A stretch of 64,000 nt of DNA from an uncultured Bacteroidales bacterium (GTDB lineage Bacteria > Bacteroidota > Bacteroidia > Bacteroidales > UBA932), in the NCBI GenBank assembly GCA_946415475.1, contig CAMKSQ010000002.1:62001-126000 (forward strand), written 5' to 3'. How positions within the stretch are numbered: the first letter of the stretch is position 1; each line of letters begins with the position of its first letter. The position numbers were made by a program, and so were the translations under genes. The notes under the pieces are model-generated. The model made no database searches. It worked only from the letters and a program-made list of their open reading frames with translations, and was not told the DNA's origin. Positions 16,789 through 25,367 of the stretch are shown here, one piece after another.

Positions 16789-18023
16789 AATTGACCTTGT
16801 TCTCCCAGATGGGAATCCTTAAACCCGATGAAATACAGCACGCCGTCCAGGCCGATGGTGCTGATGCTCTGGCGGGCATTGGCCTTTACACGCGGCTTGG
16901 CATGGAAGGCAATGCCCAAACCGGCCTCGTTGAGCATGGGAAGGTCGTTGGCACCGTCGCCCACGGCAATGGTCTGGGCGATGTTCACATGCTCGGTCTG
17001 GGCAATCAGTTTGAGCAGGTCTGCCTTGCGGCGGCCATCCACCACCTCACCCACATAACGGCCGGTCAGTTTGCCGTCCTCGCCCACTTCCAGCTCGTTG
17101 GCATAGACATAGTCGATCCCATATTTGCGCTGCAGATACTCGCCGAAGAAGGTGAATCCGCCGCTGAGGATGGCGATCTTGTAGCCACAGGTCTTGAGGA
17201 CGCTCATGAGGCGGTCTGTGCCTTCCGTAATGGGCAAGTGCTCGGCTATGTCACGCATAACACTGATATCCAAGCCCTTGAGCAGAGCAACGCGCTCGGT
17301 AAAGCTTTCCTTGAAGTCGATTTCGCCCCGCATGGCGCGTTCGGTGATGGCGGCCACCTGGTCGTACACGCCATGGCGGCGGGCCAGCTCGTCGATGCAC
17401 TCCGCCTGGATGAGCGTAGAGTCCATATCGAAGCAAATAAGGCGGCGCATGCGGCGGTACATATCGTCCTTCTGGAAAGAGAAGTCCATGCCGGCTTCCG
17501 TGCCCATGTTCATCAGGTCATTCTGCAGGGCCTTTTTGTCATCGGCCGAAAGGAAGCCGCGGAGCGAGAATTCCACGCAGGCACGCACGTTCTTTTCCGG
17601 ATGCTTGATGCTCATACGGCCCGTCAGGCGCTTGATGGCGTCGATATTGAGGCCATACCGGCTGATTACATCGGCCGCGGCCTGGATTTGCGCGGCGCTG
17701 AGGCTCCTGCCGATGATGGTGAGGATATAGCGGTTGCGGCCCTGCCGGCCGGCCCAGGCCTCATAATCATCGTCCGAAATGGGAGCGAAGCCAATGCTGA
17801 TGCTGCCCAGTTCGGTGATTTTGAACAGGAGTTCTTTCATCACCTGCCCGGAATGGGCTTCATCGATACGGATGAGGATACCCATGGACAGGGTATTGTG
17901 GATGACGGCCTGGCCAAAGTCCAGGATTTGGGCGTCGTACTTGGCCAGGATGGCCATGATGGAGGCTGTGAGACCGATGCGGTCCTCGCCGGAAATGCGG
18001 ATTAATATCTGTTCTTCTTTCAT
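16785..18023 (-). CDS. serB: Phosphoserine phosphatase (SerB) with two ACT domains
   Basis: 412 residues from the ATG at 18023. Starting three codons upstream would need TTG and would overlap the promoter box. Residues about 1-80 and 95-170 are ACT-type regulatory domains, as in long SerB proteins. The HAD catalytic domain begins at CFDMDSTLI near residue 200, with ILSGGFTFF and VGDGANDLPM as motifs II and IV. It catalyses the last step of serine synthesis. A TATTTTTG box (18038-18031) ends 7 bases before the ATG. The gene is divergent from the CNNM protein gene and overlaps the MscS-type gene downstream by 4 bases. Confidence 0.93.
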   Translation of the reverse strand: MKEEQILIRISGEDRIGLTASIMAILAKYDAQILDFGQAVIHNTLSMGILIRIDEAHSGQVMKELLFKITELGSISIGFAPISDDDYEAWAGRQGRNRYILTIIGRSLSAAQIQAAADVISRYGLNIDAIKRLTGRMSIKHPEKNVRACVEFSLRGFLSADDKKALQNDLMNMGTEAGMDFSFQKDDMYRRMRRLICFDMDSTLIQAECIDELARRHGVYDQVAAITERAMRGEIDFKESFTERVALLKGLDISVMRDIAEHLPITEGTDRLMSVLKTCGYKIAILSGGFTFFGEYLQRKYGIDYVYANELEVGEDGKLTGRYVGEVVDGRRKADLLKLIAQTEHVNIAQTIAVGDGANDLPMLNEAGLGIAFHAKPRVKANARQSISTIGLDGVLYFIGFKDSHLGEQGQL

Positions 18024-18030
18024 AATATGC

Positions 18031-18058
18031 AAAAATACGGAAAATTTCCGTAAATTTG
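18031..18058. promoter_or_regulatory. Divergent -7 boxes for serB (-) and the CNNM protein gene (+)
   Basis: Minus strand TATTTTTG (18038-18031) and plus strand TAAATTTG (18051-18058) flank the near-palindrome CGGAAAATTTCCG (18038-18050). No clear -33 TTG is seen for either, so the assignment rests on the -7 boxes. Confidence 0.5.
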
Positions 18059-18080
18059 CGTGTTATATTGAACGTTATAT

Positions 18081-19142
18081 ATGGCGCTGTTAATTTTTTA
18101 CCTTCTTCTTACAATGGGCATCTCCTTTTTGTGCTCGTTGCTGGAGTCGGTACTGATGTCCACCCCCATCTCCTACATCACCATGAAGCAGGACGAAGGA
18201 GACCGGAACGCGGCCCTGTTCGCACACATGAAACAGGATCCGGACCGTCCCCTCAGCGCCATCCTGTCGCTCAATACCATCGCCAACACGCTGGGTGCAG
18301 CGGCGGTGGGTCACCAGGCCACCCTCCTTTCGGGAGAACATTGGTTCGGTATCATCAGCGCCATCATGACCCTCCTCATCCTGGTGTTCTCGGAAATCGT
18401 TCCCAAGAGCATCGGCACCTCCCATTGGAAAAGCCTGCTGTGGCTGGCCAAAATCATGCAATTCCTGGTGTATCTGCTGTACCCCATCGTCTGGATTATC
18501 GAAAAACTGCACAACAGCATCTCGGACGAGGAACCGGATACCGCCATCTCGCGTGAGGAAGTGAGCGCCATGGCCAATATCGGCGAGGAAGAAGGCGTGC
18601 TGGACAACAGCGAAAACAAAGTCATCCAGAACATTATCAAGCTGGACGATATCAAGGCCTATGAAGTCATGACCCCGCGCATCGTGGCCAACATTGCCTC
18701 GGAAAACATGACGCTGCGGCAGTTCTACAAACAGCAGGAACTCTCCCACAACTCCCGCATCCCCGTCTATTCGGACTCGCCGGAATTCATCACCGGTTAT
18801 GTGATGCGCAACGATGTCCTGGAATACCTGACGGAAGATAAATTCGACACCCGTCTGCGCAGCATCAAGCGCAAAATCGCCGCCTTCCATGAGGAAACCT
18901 CGGTGAGCGACGTCTGGGAAAGCCTCCTGCGCACCAAGGACCAGATTGCCCTGATCATTGACGATTACGGCTGCTTCCAGGGCATCATCACGCTGGAAGA
19001 CATCATTGAGACCATCCTGGGTATGGAAATCATCGACGAGAACGACACCGTCACGGACATGCAGCAGTATGCCAAGGACCGCTGGCTCAAACGCCAGAAG
19101 CAGTACAAACAGATTGTACTCCCGGACGAGGACGATGAGTAG
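18081..19142 (+). CDS. CNNM-domain membrane protein with CBS pair (CorC/TlyC-like, short form)
   Basis: 353 residues. Residues 1-150 contain four hydrophobic helices of a CNNM (DUF21) domain, including FSEIVPKSIGTS, which is typical of the family. Residues about 190-310 are a CBS pair (VMTPRIVANIASEN and LIIDDYGCFQGIITLED). Related proteins act in Mg2+ or Co2+ transport or efflux. The usual C-terminal CorC_HlyC domain is absent; the protein ends about 35 residues after the CBS pair in an acidic tail (PDEDDE). Its 3' end overlaps the YgjP-like gene by 8 bases. Confidence 0.85.
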   Translation: MALLIFYLLLTMGISFLCSLLESVLMSTPISYITMKQDEGDRNAALFAHMKQDPDRPLSAILSLNTIANTLGAAAVGHQATLLSGEHWFGIISAIMTLLILVFSEIVPKSIGTSHWKSLLWLAKIMQFLVYLLYPIVWIIEKLHNSISDEEPDTAISREEVSAMANIGEEEGVLDNSENKVIQNIIKLDDIKAYEVMTPRIVANIASENMTLRQFYKQQELSHNSRIPVYSDSPEFITGYVMRNDVLEYLTEDKFDTRLRSIKRKIAAFHEETSVSDVWESLLRTKDQIALIIDDYGCFQGIITLEDIIETILGMEIIDENDTVTDMQQYAKDRWLKRQKQYKQIVLPDEDDE

Positions 19143-19548
19143 GCTGTTCTTCAATCCCCTTTCGGGTCTCTTTTACTATCTCCAACCCAAACGACGCGTT
19201 CGCCGGAAGGCTCCTGCCGGGCCTCAGGTGGAGGAACTCCGCGCCCGGGCCAAGGCGGAACTGCCGCCGCGCCTCCGGGAACTGGCCGCTGCGCATGGTT
19301 TCACGTATGCACGCGTGTTCATCAAGAACAACGTGAGCAACTGGGGCAGTTGCTCGGTACGGGGCAATATCAACCTGAATCTCAGGCTGGTAACCCTCCC
19401 CAAAGAGCTCCAGGACTATGTGATGCTGCACGAGCTCTGTCACCTCAAGGAGATGAACCACGGACCTCGTTTCCATGCCCTGCTGGAGTCCGTATGCCCC
19501 AACCACCGGGTATGGGAGAAAGAACTTCGCACTTACCGCATCCGCTAA
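19135..19548 (+). CDS. YgjP-like (DUF45) zinc metallopeptidase
   Basis: 137 residues from the ATG at 19135, which overlaps the upstream stop codon. The start was chosen because MSRLFFNPL gives a compact protein, while extension upstream would run through the CNNM coding region. The zinc motif is HELCHLKEMNHGPRFH (HExxH plus a third His), preceded by NWGSCSVRGNINLN, the family hallmark WGSC. The family is of unknown substrate. It is shorter than the usual ~230 residues, with most of the N-terminal part missing. Cytoplasmic or membrane-associated; its role next to a CNNM protein is unclear. Confidence 0.82.
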   Translation: MSRLFFNPLSGLFYYLQPKRRVRRKAPAGPQVEELRARAKAELPPRLRELAAAHGFTYARVFIKNNVSNWGSCSVRGNINLNLRLVTLPKELQDYVMLHELCHLKEMNHGPRFHALLESVCPNHRVWEKELRTYRIR

Positions 19549-19574
19549 ACGGATTTTTGCTATCTTTGTAAGGA

Positions 19575-20765
19575 ATGCGACGCGTTGCCATCATAGGAGC
19601 CGGTGCCGCCGGTTGTTTTTGTGCTGTTCAATTAAGGAGAATGGCACCGGAACTGGCTGTAACGGTGTTCGAGGCCGGGCCAAAAGCCATGGCTAAACTC
19701 GCCATTACGGGCGGTGGCCGCTGTAACCTCACCAATTCCTTCGAGAGCATCCGTTCCCTGGGAGAAGCCTATCCGCGGGGAGAACGCGTGTTACAGCGGG
19801 CTTTAAAGGCCTTCTCGCAGGAGGATACCGTCCGCTGGTTTGAGGCGGAAGGCATTCCGCTGGTGTTGCAGCCGGACCACTGCTGGTTTCCGCGCTCGCA
19901 AAGGGCCCTGGACATCGTCCACTGCCTGGAACGCGGCATGCAAGGCGCAGCGCTCCGTCTCCGCACTCCCGTGCGCAGCATAGAGAGATGCCCGATCAGG
20001 TCGGGCATGACGATAAATGGGGAGCCCTTTGACTACGTGGTGGTTACCACGGGCGGGGCGGCCAAAGGCCTGCCCTTCCTGGAGGGCCTGGGCCTGGAAA
20101 TCGTCCCCCCTGTCCCCTCCCTTTTCACCTTCACCATTCCGGACCCGGCGCTCCGCAGCCTCATGGGGCTGGTCACGGACGCCTCCATCGGCCTTGCAGG
20201 CACTTCTTTCAAGGCCGAAGGGCCTCTCCTCATCACGGACTGGGGGCTCAGCGGACCGGCCGTCCTCAAACTTTCCTCCTATGCGGCGCGCCATCTGGCA
20301 GAGCAGCAGTATAAGGGCACAGTGATCGTCAACTGGTTGAACGCCAAGGAAAACGATGCGCGGGAACAACTTCTGGAAATGGCAGCAGGCAATCCGCAGA
20401 AGCTCCTTTCCAGCGTGCATCCCGTCCAACAGCGCCTCTGGGAGCACCTGTTGCAGCGCGCCGGGCTCCGCAAAGACCTCCGCTGGGCAGAACTGGGCAG
20501 CAAGGGTCTGAACCGGCTCACGGCCACCCTGACTGCAGACAGTTATCCTCTAACGGGCAAAAGCAAATTCCGGGATGAATTTGTCACGGCCGGCGGCGTA
20601 GCCCTTTCCAACATCAACCTGTCCACCCTGGAAAGCAAAACACATCCCGGCTTGTACTTTGCCGGCGAAGTACTTGATATCGACGCCATTACCGGCGGAT
20701 TCAACCTGCAGGCAGCCTGGAGCACCGGCTATGTCTGCGCCCAAAACATCGTCAAAAGTCTATGA
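19575..20765 (+). CDS. NAD(P)/FAD-dependent oxidoreductase, HI0933/YhiN family
   Basis: 396 residues. The N-terminal FAD-binding Rossmann motif is VAIIGAGAAGCFCA, followed by the family signature KLAITGGGRCNLTN. The C-terminal DAITGGFNLQAAWSTG closes the FAD site. Substrate unknown; the family is widespread. A TATCTTTG box at 19561-19568 ends only 6 bases before the ATG, implying an almost leaderless message. Residues about 138-146 (CPIRSGMTI) are encoded by a palindromic interspersed repeat lying in frame inside the gene. It overlaps rmuC by 4 bases, so the two are probably co-translated. Confidence 0.88.
   Translation: MRRVAIIGAGAAGCFCAVQLRRMAPELAVTVFEAGPKAMAKLAITGGGRCNLTNSFESIRSLGEAYPRGERVLQRALKAFSQEDTVRWFEAEGIPLVLQPDHCWFPRSQRALDIVHCLERGMQGAALRLRTPVRSIERCPIRSGMTINGEPFDYVVVTTGGAAKGLPFLEGLGLEIVPPVPSLFTFTIPDPALRSLMGLVTDASIGLAGTSFKAEGPLLITDWGLSGPAVLKLSSYAARHLAEQQYKGTVIVNWLNAKENDAREQLLEMAAGNPQKLLSSVHPVQQRLWEHLLQRAGLRKDLRWAELGSKGLNRLTATLTADSYPLTGKSKFRDEFVTAGGVALSNINLSTLESKTHPGLYFAGEVLDIDAITGGFNLQAAWSTGYVCAQNIVKSL
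19984..20012. repeat. Palindromic interspersed repeat, family B, inside the YhiN-like gene
   Basis: ATGCCCGA-TCAGG-TCGGGCAT (19988-20008) is a perfect 8-bp palindrome. Its reverse complement begins CGTCATGCCCGACCTG, which is identical to 63792-63807 outside any gene. It adds about eight codons in frame. Confidence 0.7.
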
Positions 20766-21955
20766 ATACCACGCTCTATATTATCATTGCCGTTGAGGCC
20801 GTGCTGCTCATTGCTGCGGCCATTTACATCACCTATCTGATTATGCGCAACCGCCAGGCGCGGGAGCTGCAGCAGATGCAGAAATCCCTTTTCGACCAGC
20901 AGCTGGAGGCCGTCAAAGCCCAGATGAGCGCAGAGACGGAAAAACTGCTCAAGCAGCGGGAGGATGCCCTGAACGCCAAGGCGGAAGAGACCTTCAAGAC
21001 ACTTGTAGGGCCGCTGGGCAAGGACCTCAAGGCCATGCAGGAGAGTTTCGACGCGCAAAAACGTGCGCAGACGGAAGGCACCGCCAGCCTGAAAACGGCC
21101 GTAGAGCAAGCGGTCAAGCACCTGCAGGACCAAACGCAATCCATCGGCACCAAGGCCGACAATCTGGCATCGGCCCTGAAAGGACAAAACAAGATGGCAG
21201 GCACCTGGGGGGAGGTCATCCTGTACAATATGCTGCTGAACGAAGGCATGGAGGAAGGCCGCGATTTTGACCGGGAGGAGACCCTCCGCGATGCCATGGG
21301 CCATACCCTCCTGAACGAAGACAGCGGCAAGCGCATGCGCCCGGACTATATCCTTCACTATCCGGACCGGACGGAGGTGATTGTGGACGCAAAAACCTCC
21401 ATGGAGGCCCTTTCGGACTGGTTCAAAGCCACCGATGCCGCCCAAAAGGAAGACGCCGCCCAGCGCAATCTGCAAGCCATCCGCGCCCAAATCAAGAGCC
21501 TTTCCACCAAGCGGTACCAGGATTACATCCGCGAAGGCTACAAGACGCTGGATTACGTGATTATGTTCATCCCCAATTACAGTTCGCTGCAACTGGCCAA
21601 AACGCTGGCGCCCAATATCTTTACAGAGGCGTACCGGCAAGGGGTGCTCATTACCACGGAAGAAACCCTGATGCCTTTCCTGCGCATGATCCGCATCGCC
21701 TGGACCAATTACGACCAGGCCCGCAACCAGGAAAAGATTATCAAGGCCGCCCAGACCATGGTGGACCGCGTGTATGATTTTGCCAAGGCCCACGCCACCA
21801 TGGGCGAAAAACTCAAAGCCGCCCAGGACGAATATGACAAAGTGAGCGCAAAAATCAGTGAGTCAGGCAATTCCATCCTCACCAGTGCGCGTCAGCTCCT
21901 GAAATTGGGCGTGCCTAAGAATCCTAAGAAACTGCTTCCGGAAGAAGACGAATAA
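20762..21955 (+). CDS. rmuC: RmuC family DNA recombination protein
   Basis: 397 residues. One N-terminal membrane helix (residues about 4-27) is followed by a long coiled coil (about 30-150) and the RmuC nuclease-like domain: KMAGTWGEVILYNMLLNEGM, then RPDYILHYPDRTEVIVDAK with the PD-(D/E)xK-like D...DAK, and YKTLDYVIMFIPNY. RmuC limits DNA inversions between short inverted repeats in E. coli, which is of interest in a genome with many such repeats. It overlaps the YhiN-like gene by 4 bases and runs 32 bases into the convergent hddC-gmhB gene. Confidence 0.92.
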   Translation: MNTTLYIIIAVEAVLLIAAAIYITYLIMRNRQARELQQMQKSLFDQQLEAVKAQMSAETEKLLKQREDALNAKAEETFKTLVGPLGKDLKAMQESFDAQKRAQTEGTASLKTAVEQAVKHLQDQTQSIGTKADNLASALKGQNKMAGTWGEVILYNMLLNEGMEEGRDFDREETLRDAMGHTLLNEDSGKRMRPDYILHYPDRTEVIVDAKTSMEALSDWFKATDAAQKEDAAQRNLQAIRAQIKSLSTKRYQDYIREGYKTLDYVIMFIPNYSSLQLAKTLAPNIFTEAYRQGVLITTEETLMPFLRMIRIAWTNYDQARNQEKIIKAAQTMVDRVYDFAKAHATMGEKLKAAQDEYDKVSAKISESGNSILTSARQLLKLGVPKNPKKLLPEEDE

Positions 21956-23111
21956 ACGCCATTGGGCAGTTGCGGGCAAAAGCCTCGTCCGAGTCACTGT
22001 CCCCCAGCATCACGCAGCGCTGCGGATCCAGGGACGGTAGCAACATACAAGCTTCACGGAACATGCCCGGATGGGGTTTCCGGCGCGGATCATCGTCAGA
22101 AACGGCCGTACAAGTAAGTACAAGGTCGATTCTGCCGCCCGCTTCCAGCAGTTCCTGCATCATGCGCGCATGAATACGCGCCAGGTCGGCATCGGTCATC
22201 TCTCCCTTCCCTACGCCCCGCTGGTTGGTTATCAGGACGATATACTTGAACTTCGCGGCCCATAGCGGCAGGGCCTGAAGGATGCCCGGCATCCATTCCC
22301 AATCGGCCCAATTCTTTACATACGTGCCCTCCAGATGGCGATTGAGAACGCCGTCGCGGTCCAGGAACAAGGCCTCCGCATCGCTGGCAAGTACCTGTGC
22401 CGATGCTTTTTGCACGGCAAACCACGCGGGAATCTCCCACTGGGCTTTGTCGTAGTCCTCGGGAATGCCGATGTCGATGAAATAGTTATCCGTGGGCCAG
22501 CCTTTGAGCGTACCGGCGGCCGCCATGGGCTCCAGCACCTCTTTTTCGAAGGAAAAACGCTCCGGCAGCGCCTCCAGGTGCAATCGGCTGCGGTCGATGG
22601 CATAGACCCCGGCGTTGATGAGGCCTTCCTCGCAGTACGCTTTTTCCTTGAAGGCAGTAATGGTATGAGATACACTCGCTTCGCTCGGTATGACAGTGAC
22701 CGCACCATAGCGGCTAAAGGCTTTCATGGGCTTGAGGGAGACGGTAACAGGACCGGCGAAAGGCATGGCGTCCAGCGCCAGCGGGAAAAAGGTGTCCCCA
22801 TTGAGGACAAAGACTTTGTCGCCATGGCATTTTTCCAGTGCCAGGCGGATGCCGCCACCGGTTCCGAGCGGGGTGTCTTCTTCAGCAAAATCGTAGCGGA
22901 AAGGCCAGGTGTGCAACTGCACAAAGGATATAACCTGTTCCTTTAAGTAACCAACGGAAAATACCACGTGGTCAATAGGATACGTGCTCAAATAGTCCAG
23001 CATATATCCCAGGAAAGGACGCCCGGCCACAGGGGCCAGACACTTAGGAATGTCCTGCACCACGGAACGGAGCCGGGTGCCCTGACCGCCGCAGAGGATT
23101 ATAACTTCCAT
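21924..23111 (-). CDS. Fused heptose-1-phosphate guanylyltransferase and heptose bisphosphate phosphatase (HddC-GmhB)
   Basis: 395 residues with two domains. Residues 1-220 are a sugar-nucleotide transferase: IILCGGQGTRLRSV, then PLGTGGGIRLAL and VLNGDTFFPL. Residues about 235-395 are a GmhB-type HAD phosphatase: LFLDRDGVLN, ITNQRGVGKGE, RKPHPGM, MLGDSDSDEA. Together with HddA next door these fit the GDP-D-glycero-alpha-D-manno-heptose pathway for surface glycans; the phosphatase acts before the guanylyltransferase. Residues about 139-148 (VIPSEASVSH) are encoded by an interspersed repeat. The gene overlaps hddA by 13 bases. The first pathway enzyme, GmhA, is not in the window. Confidence 0.85.
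   Translation of the reverse strand: MEVIILCGGQGTRLRSVVQDIPKCLAPVAGRPFLGYMLDYLSTYPIDHVVFSVGYLKEQVISFVQLHTWPFRYDFAEEDTPLGTGGGIRLALEKCHGDKVFVLNGDTFFPLALDAMPFAGPVTVSLKPMKAFSRYGAVTVIPSEASVSHTITAFKEKAYCEEGLINAGVYAIDRSRLHLEALPERFSFEKEVLEPMAAAGTLKGWPTDNYFIDIGIPEDYDKAQWEIPAWFAVQKASAQVLASDAEALFLDRDGVLNRHLEGTYVKNWADWEWMPGILQALPLWAAKFKYIVLITNQRGVGKGEMTDADLARIHARMMQELLEAGGRIDLVLTCTAVSDDDPRRKPHPGMFREACMLLPSLDPQRCVMLGDSDSDEAFARNCPMAFIRLLPEAVS
22667..22695. repeat. Interspersed repeat, family A copy 2, inside hddC-gmhB
   Basis: TACACTCGCTTCGCTCGGTA with flanks GAGA and TGACA matches the repeat at 11969-11995 (TTCGCTTCGCTCAGAATGAC) at most positions. It lies in frame inside the guanylyltransferase domain. 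Confidence 0.6.
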
Positions 23112-24121
23112 GCTACGGCGCCGGTTTGGGTAAACTGGAACGGGACCACCTGCCCGGGCAGGGTACGCAAAGCCTCACGGACGGCCACCCGCTTTTGCGG
23201 CGGCACCATGAGCATGATGAATCCCCCACCGCCGGCTCCGGACACTTTGCCGGAGATGGCTCCGGCTGCCAAGGCCACGTCAAAGGCCTGCTGGATTTGG
23301 GGATTGGTGATGGTATCGGCCATCTTCTTCTTGTCCTCCCAGGCTGAGCCTATGATGCGCGCGAACGTGTCCATATCGCCCTGTAACAGCGCCAGTTTCA
23401 TGTCCACCGCGCTCTGTTTGATGCGGTGCATGGCTTCCACAGCCGTTACATCGCCACGCCGGGTGGCCTGCTGCTGCTTTTCGATAATGGCGGCGCCTTC
23501 CCTGCTCCGGCCCGTAAAGTACAGCAGCAGAGAGGCTTCCAGTTCCTGCACAATCCAGTCTTTTACGCGAAGCGGGTTCACGATGACCAGGTCGCTGGGC
23601 AGGAATTCCATAAAGTTGAATCCGCCGAAAGCGGCAGCGTACTGGTCCTGTTTGCCGCCGGCGAGCAGCAAATCCTTGCGCTCGATCTCATACGCCAGAC
23701 GGGCCAGTTCGTAGTCTCCCAGGGGGATATCCATCCATTCGGCAAAGCATTTGAGAATGCACACCACCATGGTGGACGAGGTGCCCAGGCCGGAACCGGC
23801 AGGGGCATCGTTATAGGTCGTAATGGCAAAGCCCGGCGCCGGTACAGGGCCGAAATCCCGCACTACACGGTTGTACACACCATCCACCAGGATAGCGCCC
23901 GAGGAGAGCGGGCCGGTGCCCAGAGGCACTTCGCACAGCACACCGGCATCGGCCGCATTCACGCGGACAAGGGGAAGTTTTAGCGGTTCGATGGTACAAT
24001 ACGCCGCCAGGTTGATGGTGGCATTCAGAACGTTGCCTCCATACAGGTCGCTGTACGGAGACACGTCGCTTCCGCCGCCGGCGAGACCCAGGCGAAGCGG
24101 GGCTTTACTTCTGATTATCAT
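23099..24121 (-). CDS. hddA: D-glycero-alpha-D-manno-heptose 7-phosphate kinase (HddA), GHMP family
   Basis: 340 residues with the GHMP kinase layout: RSKAPLRLGLAGGGSDVSPY at the N-terminus, the ATP loop PAGSGLGTSSTMVV near residue 110, and the C-terminal GKVSGAGGGGFIML. It phosphorylates heptose-7-phosphate at C1 before GmhB removes the 7-phosphate. The downstream overlap with the fused HddC-GmhB supports the substrate choice; fucokinase-like GHMP enzymes are the main alternative. It overlaps the upstream flavodiiron gene by 4 bases. Cytoplasmic. Confidence 0.88.
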   Translation of the reverse strand: MIIRSKAPLRLGLAGGGSDVSPYSDLYGGNVLNATINLAAYCTIEPLKLPLVRVNAADAGVLCEVPLGTGPLSSGAILVDGVYNRVVRDFGPVPAPGFAITTYNDAPAGSGLGTSSTMVVCILKCFAEWMDIPLGDYELARLAYEIERKDLLLAGGKQDQYAAAFGGFNFMEFLPSDLVIVNPLRVKDWIVQELEASLLLYFTGRSREGAAIIEKQQQATRRGDVTAVEAMHRIKQSAVDMKLALLQGDMDTFARIIGSAWEDKKKMADTITNPQIQQAFDVALAAGAISGKVSGAGGGGFIMLMVPPQKRVAVREALRTLPGQVVPFQFTQTGAVAWKL

Positions 24122-25299
24122 GCCAAAATAGCGTTTGCAAGGGCTTCCAGGGCTGCCTGATCCTCCGGCTTGAAGCGGCTGCGGATGCTCACCAGCTCCC
24201 CTACCTGCTCCACGTCTTTCATGGAGGCGAACATTTCTTTCATGACGCGGCCGGCACTGGGGGCCCAGGAACCATTCTCGATGAGGGCGACGCGGCGCTT
24301 CTGCCAGCCTTTTACCTGCAGGCTGTGCAGGAAGTCGTATGCAGGCGTGAACAGGCCGGCATCGTACGAGGCGGCGGCAAGCACCATCGTCCCGTAACGG
24401 AAGGCATCTTCCACGGCTTCTGCGCGGTCATCCCTTGTTAGGTCGCACACGGCCACCTTGGGGCAGCCTTTTTCGCGGAGCATGTCGGCCAGTTTGAGCG
24501 CGACGGCCGCCGTACCGCCATGGATGGAGGCGTAGGCCACAAAAACGCCGGGCGTTTCCACGCCGTAACTGCTCCAGGTATTGTATAAATCAAGGTAATA
24601 GGCCAGGTTTTCGCGCAGGACAGGGCCGTGCAGCGGGGCTATCTTGTCGATGGAGAGGCCGGCGACCTTTTTCAGCAGCGCCTGCACCTGAGGGCCGTAT
24701 TTGCCGCAGATGTTGAAATAATAGCGGCGGCCTTCGCAGGCCCAGTCATCGTCCTCATCGCCCCAGAAACCGCATTTTTCCAATGCGCCGAACTTGCCGA
24801 AGGCATCGGCCGAGAAGAGGATTTTGGCAGTGGAATCATAGCTTACCATTACTTCCGGCCAGTGCACCATGGGTGCGGCGAAGAATTGCAGGCTGCGGGT
24901 GCCCAGATTCAGTGTATCGCCTTCCTTCACGGCCAGCGTGTGGAAGTTTTTTCCAGGCTGGAACTGGCCCAGGAACTTAAGGGCCATGGCACCTGCAACA
25001 ATTTGGATATCAGGATATTTCTCTGCAAGCAGGCCGATAAGCGCGGAGTGGTCCGGCTCCATGTGGTGCACCACCAGATAGTCCGGCTGGCGGCCTTGCA
25101 GGGCCTCTTCCAGATTCTTAAACCAGTCCTCTTCCTTGCGGGCGTCGGCCGTGTCCAGGATGGCAATCTTATCGTCCTTGATCAGGTACGAATTGTAGGC
25201 CATGCCTTCCGGAACAACGTACTGGCTTTCAAATAAATCCAGCGTGAGGTCATCTGTACCGATGTAAAAAATGTCGCGTGCAATTTCTTTCATATCCAT
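24118..25299 (-). CDS. Flavodiiron protein, FprA (A-type flavoprotein) family
   Basis: 393 residues, with no extra rubredoxin domain. The N-terminal metallo-beta-lactamase-like domain carries the diiron ligand motif HHMEPDHS (H-x-E-x-D), with further His and Asp ligands in VHWPEVM, FSADAFG and LHGPVL. The C-terminal flavodoxin domain starts near VFVAYASIHGGT (FMN). The family reduces O2 or NO to protect anaerobes. It is first in a three-gene unit with hddA and hddC-gmhB, linked by overlaps; no functional reason is obvious. A TATCTTTG box (25329-25322) lies 22 bases upstream. A second ATG at 25293 is an alternative start. Confidence 0.92.
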   Translation of the reverse strand: MDMKEIARDIFYIGTDDLTLDLFESQYVVPEGMAYNSYLIKDDKIAILDTADARKEEDWFKNLEEALQGRQPDYLVVHHMEPDHSALIGLLAEKYPDIQIVAGAMALKFLGQFQPGKNFHTLAVKEGDTLNLGTRSLQFFAAPMVHWPEVMVSYDSTAKILFSADAFGKFGALEKCGFWGDEDDDWACEGRRYYFNICGKYGPQVQALLKKVAGLSIDKIAPLHGPVLRENLAYYLDLYNTWSSYGVETPGVFVAYASIHGGTAAVALKLADMLREKGCPKVAVCDLTRDDRAEAVEDAFRYGTMVLAAASYDAGLFTPAYDFLHSLQVKGWQKRRVALIENGSWAPSAGRVMKEMFASMKDVEQVGELVSIRSRFKPEDQAALEALANAILA

Positions 25300-25321
25300 C
25301 TTATCCGTTTCGATTGAATTA

Positions 25322-25350
25322 CAAAGATAAAAATAAAATGCGTATCTTTG
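25322..25350. promoter_or_regulatory. Closely spaced divergent -7 boxes (fprA and DUF389 gene)
   Basis: Minus strand TATCTTTG (25329-25322) faces fprA, and plus strand TATCTTTG (25343-25350) faces the DUF389 gene. They lie 13 bases apart, so the two promoters should compete for RNA polymerase. Confidence 0.55.
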
Positions 25351-25367
25351 GAAAATTTTGGTCGATT

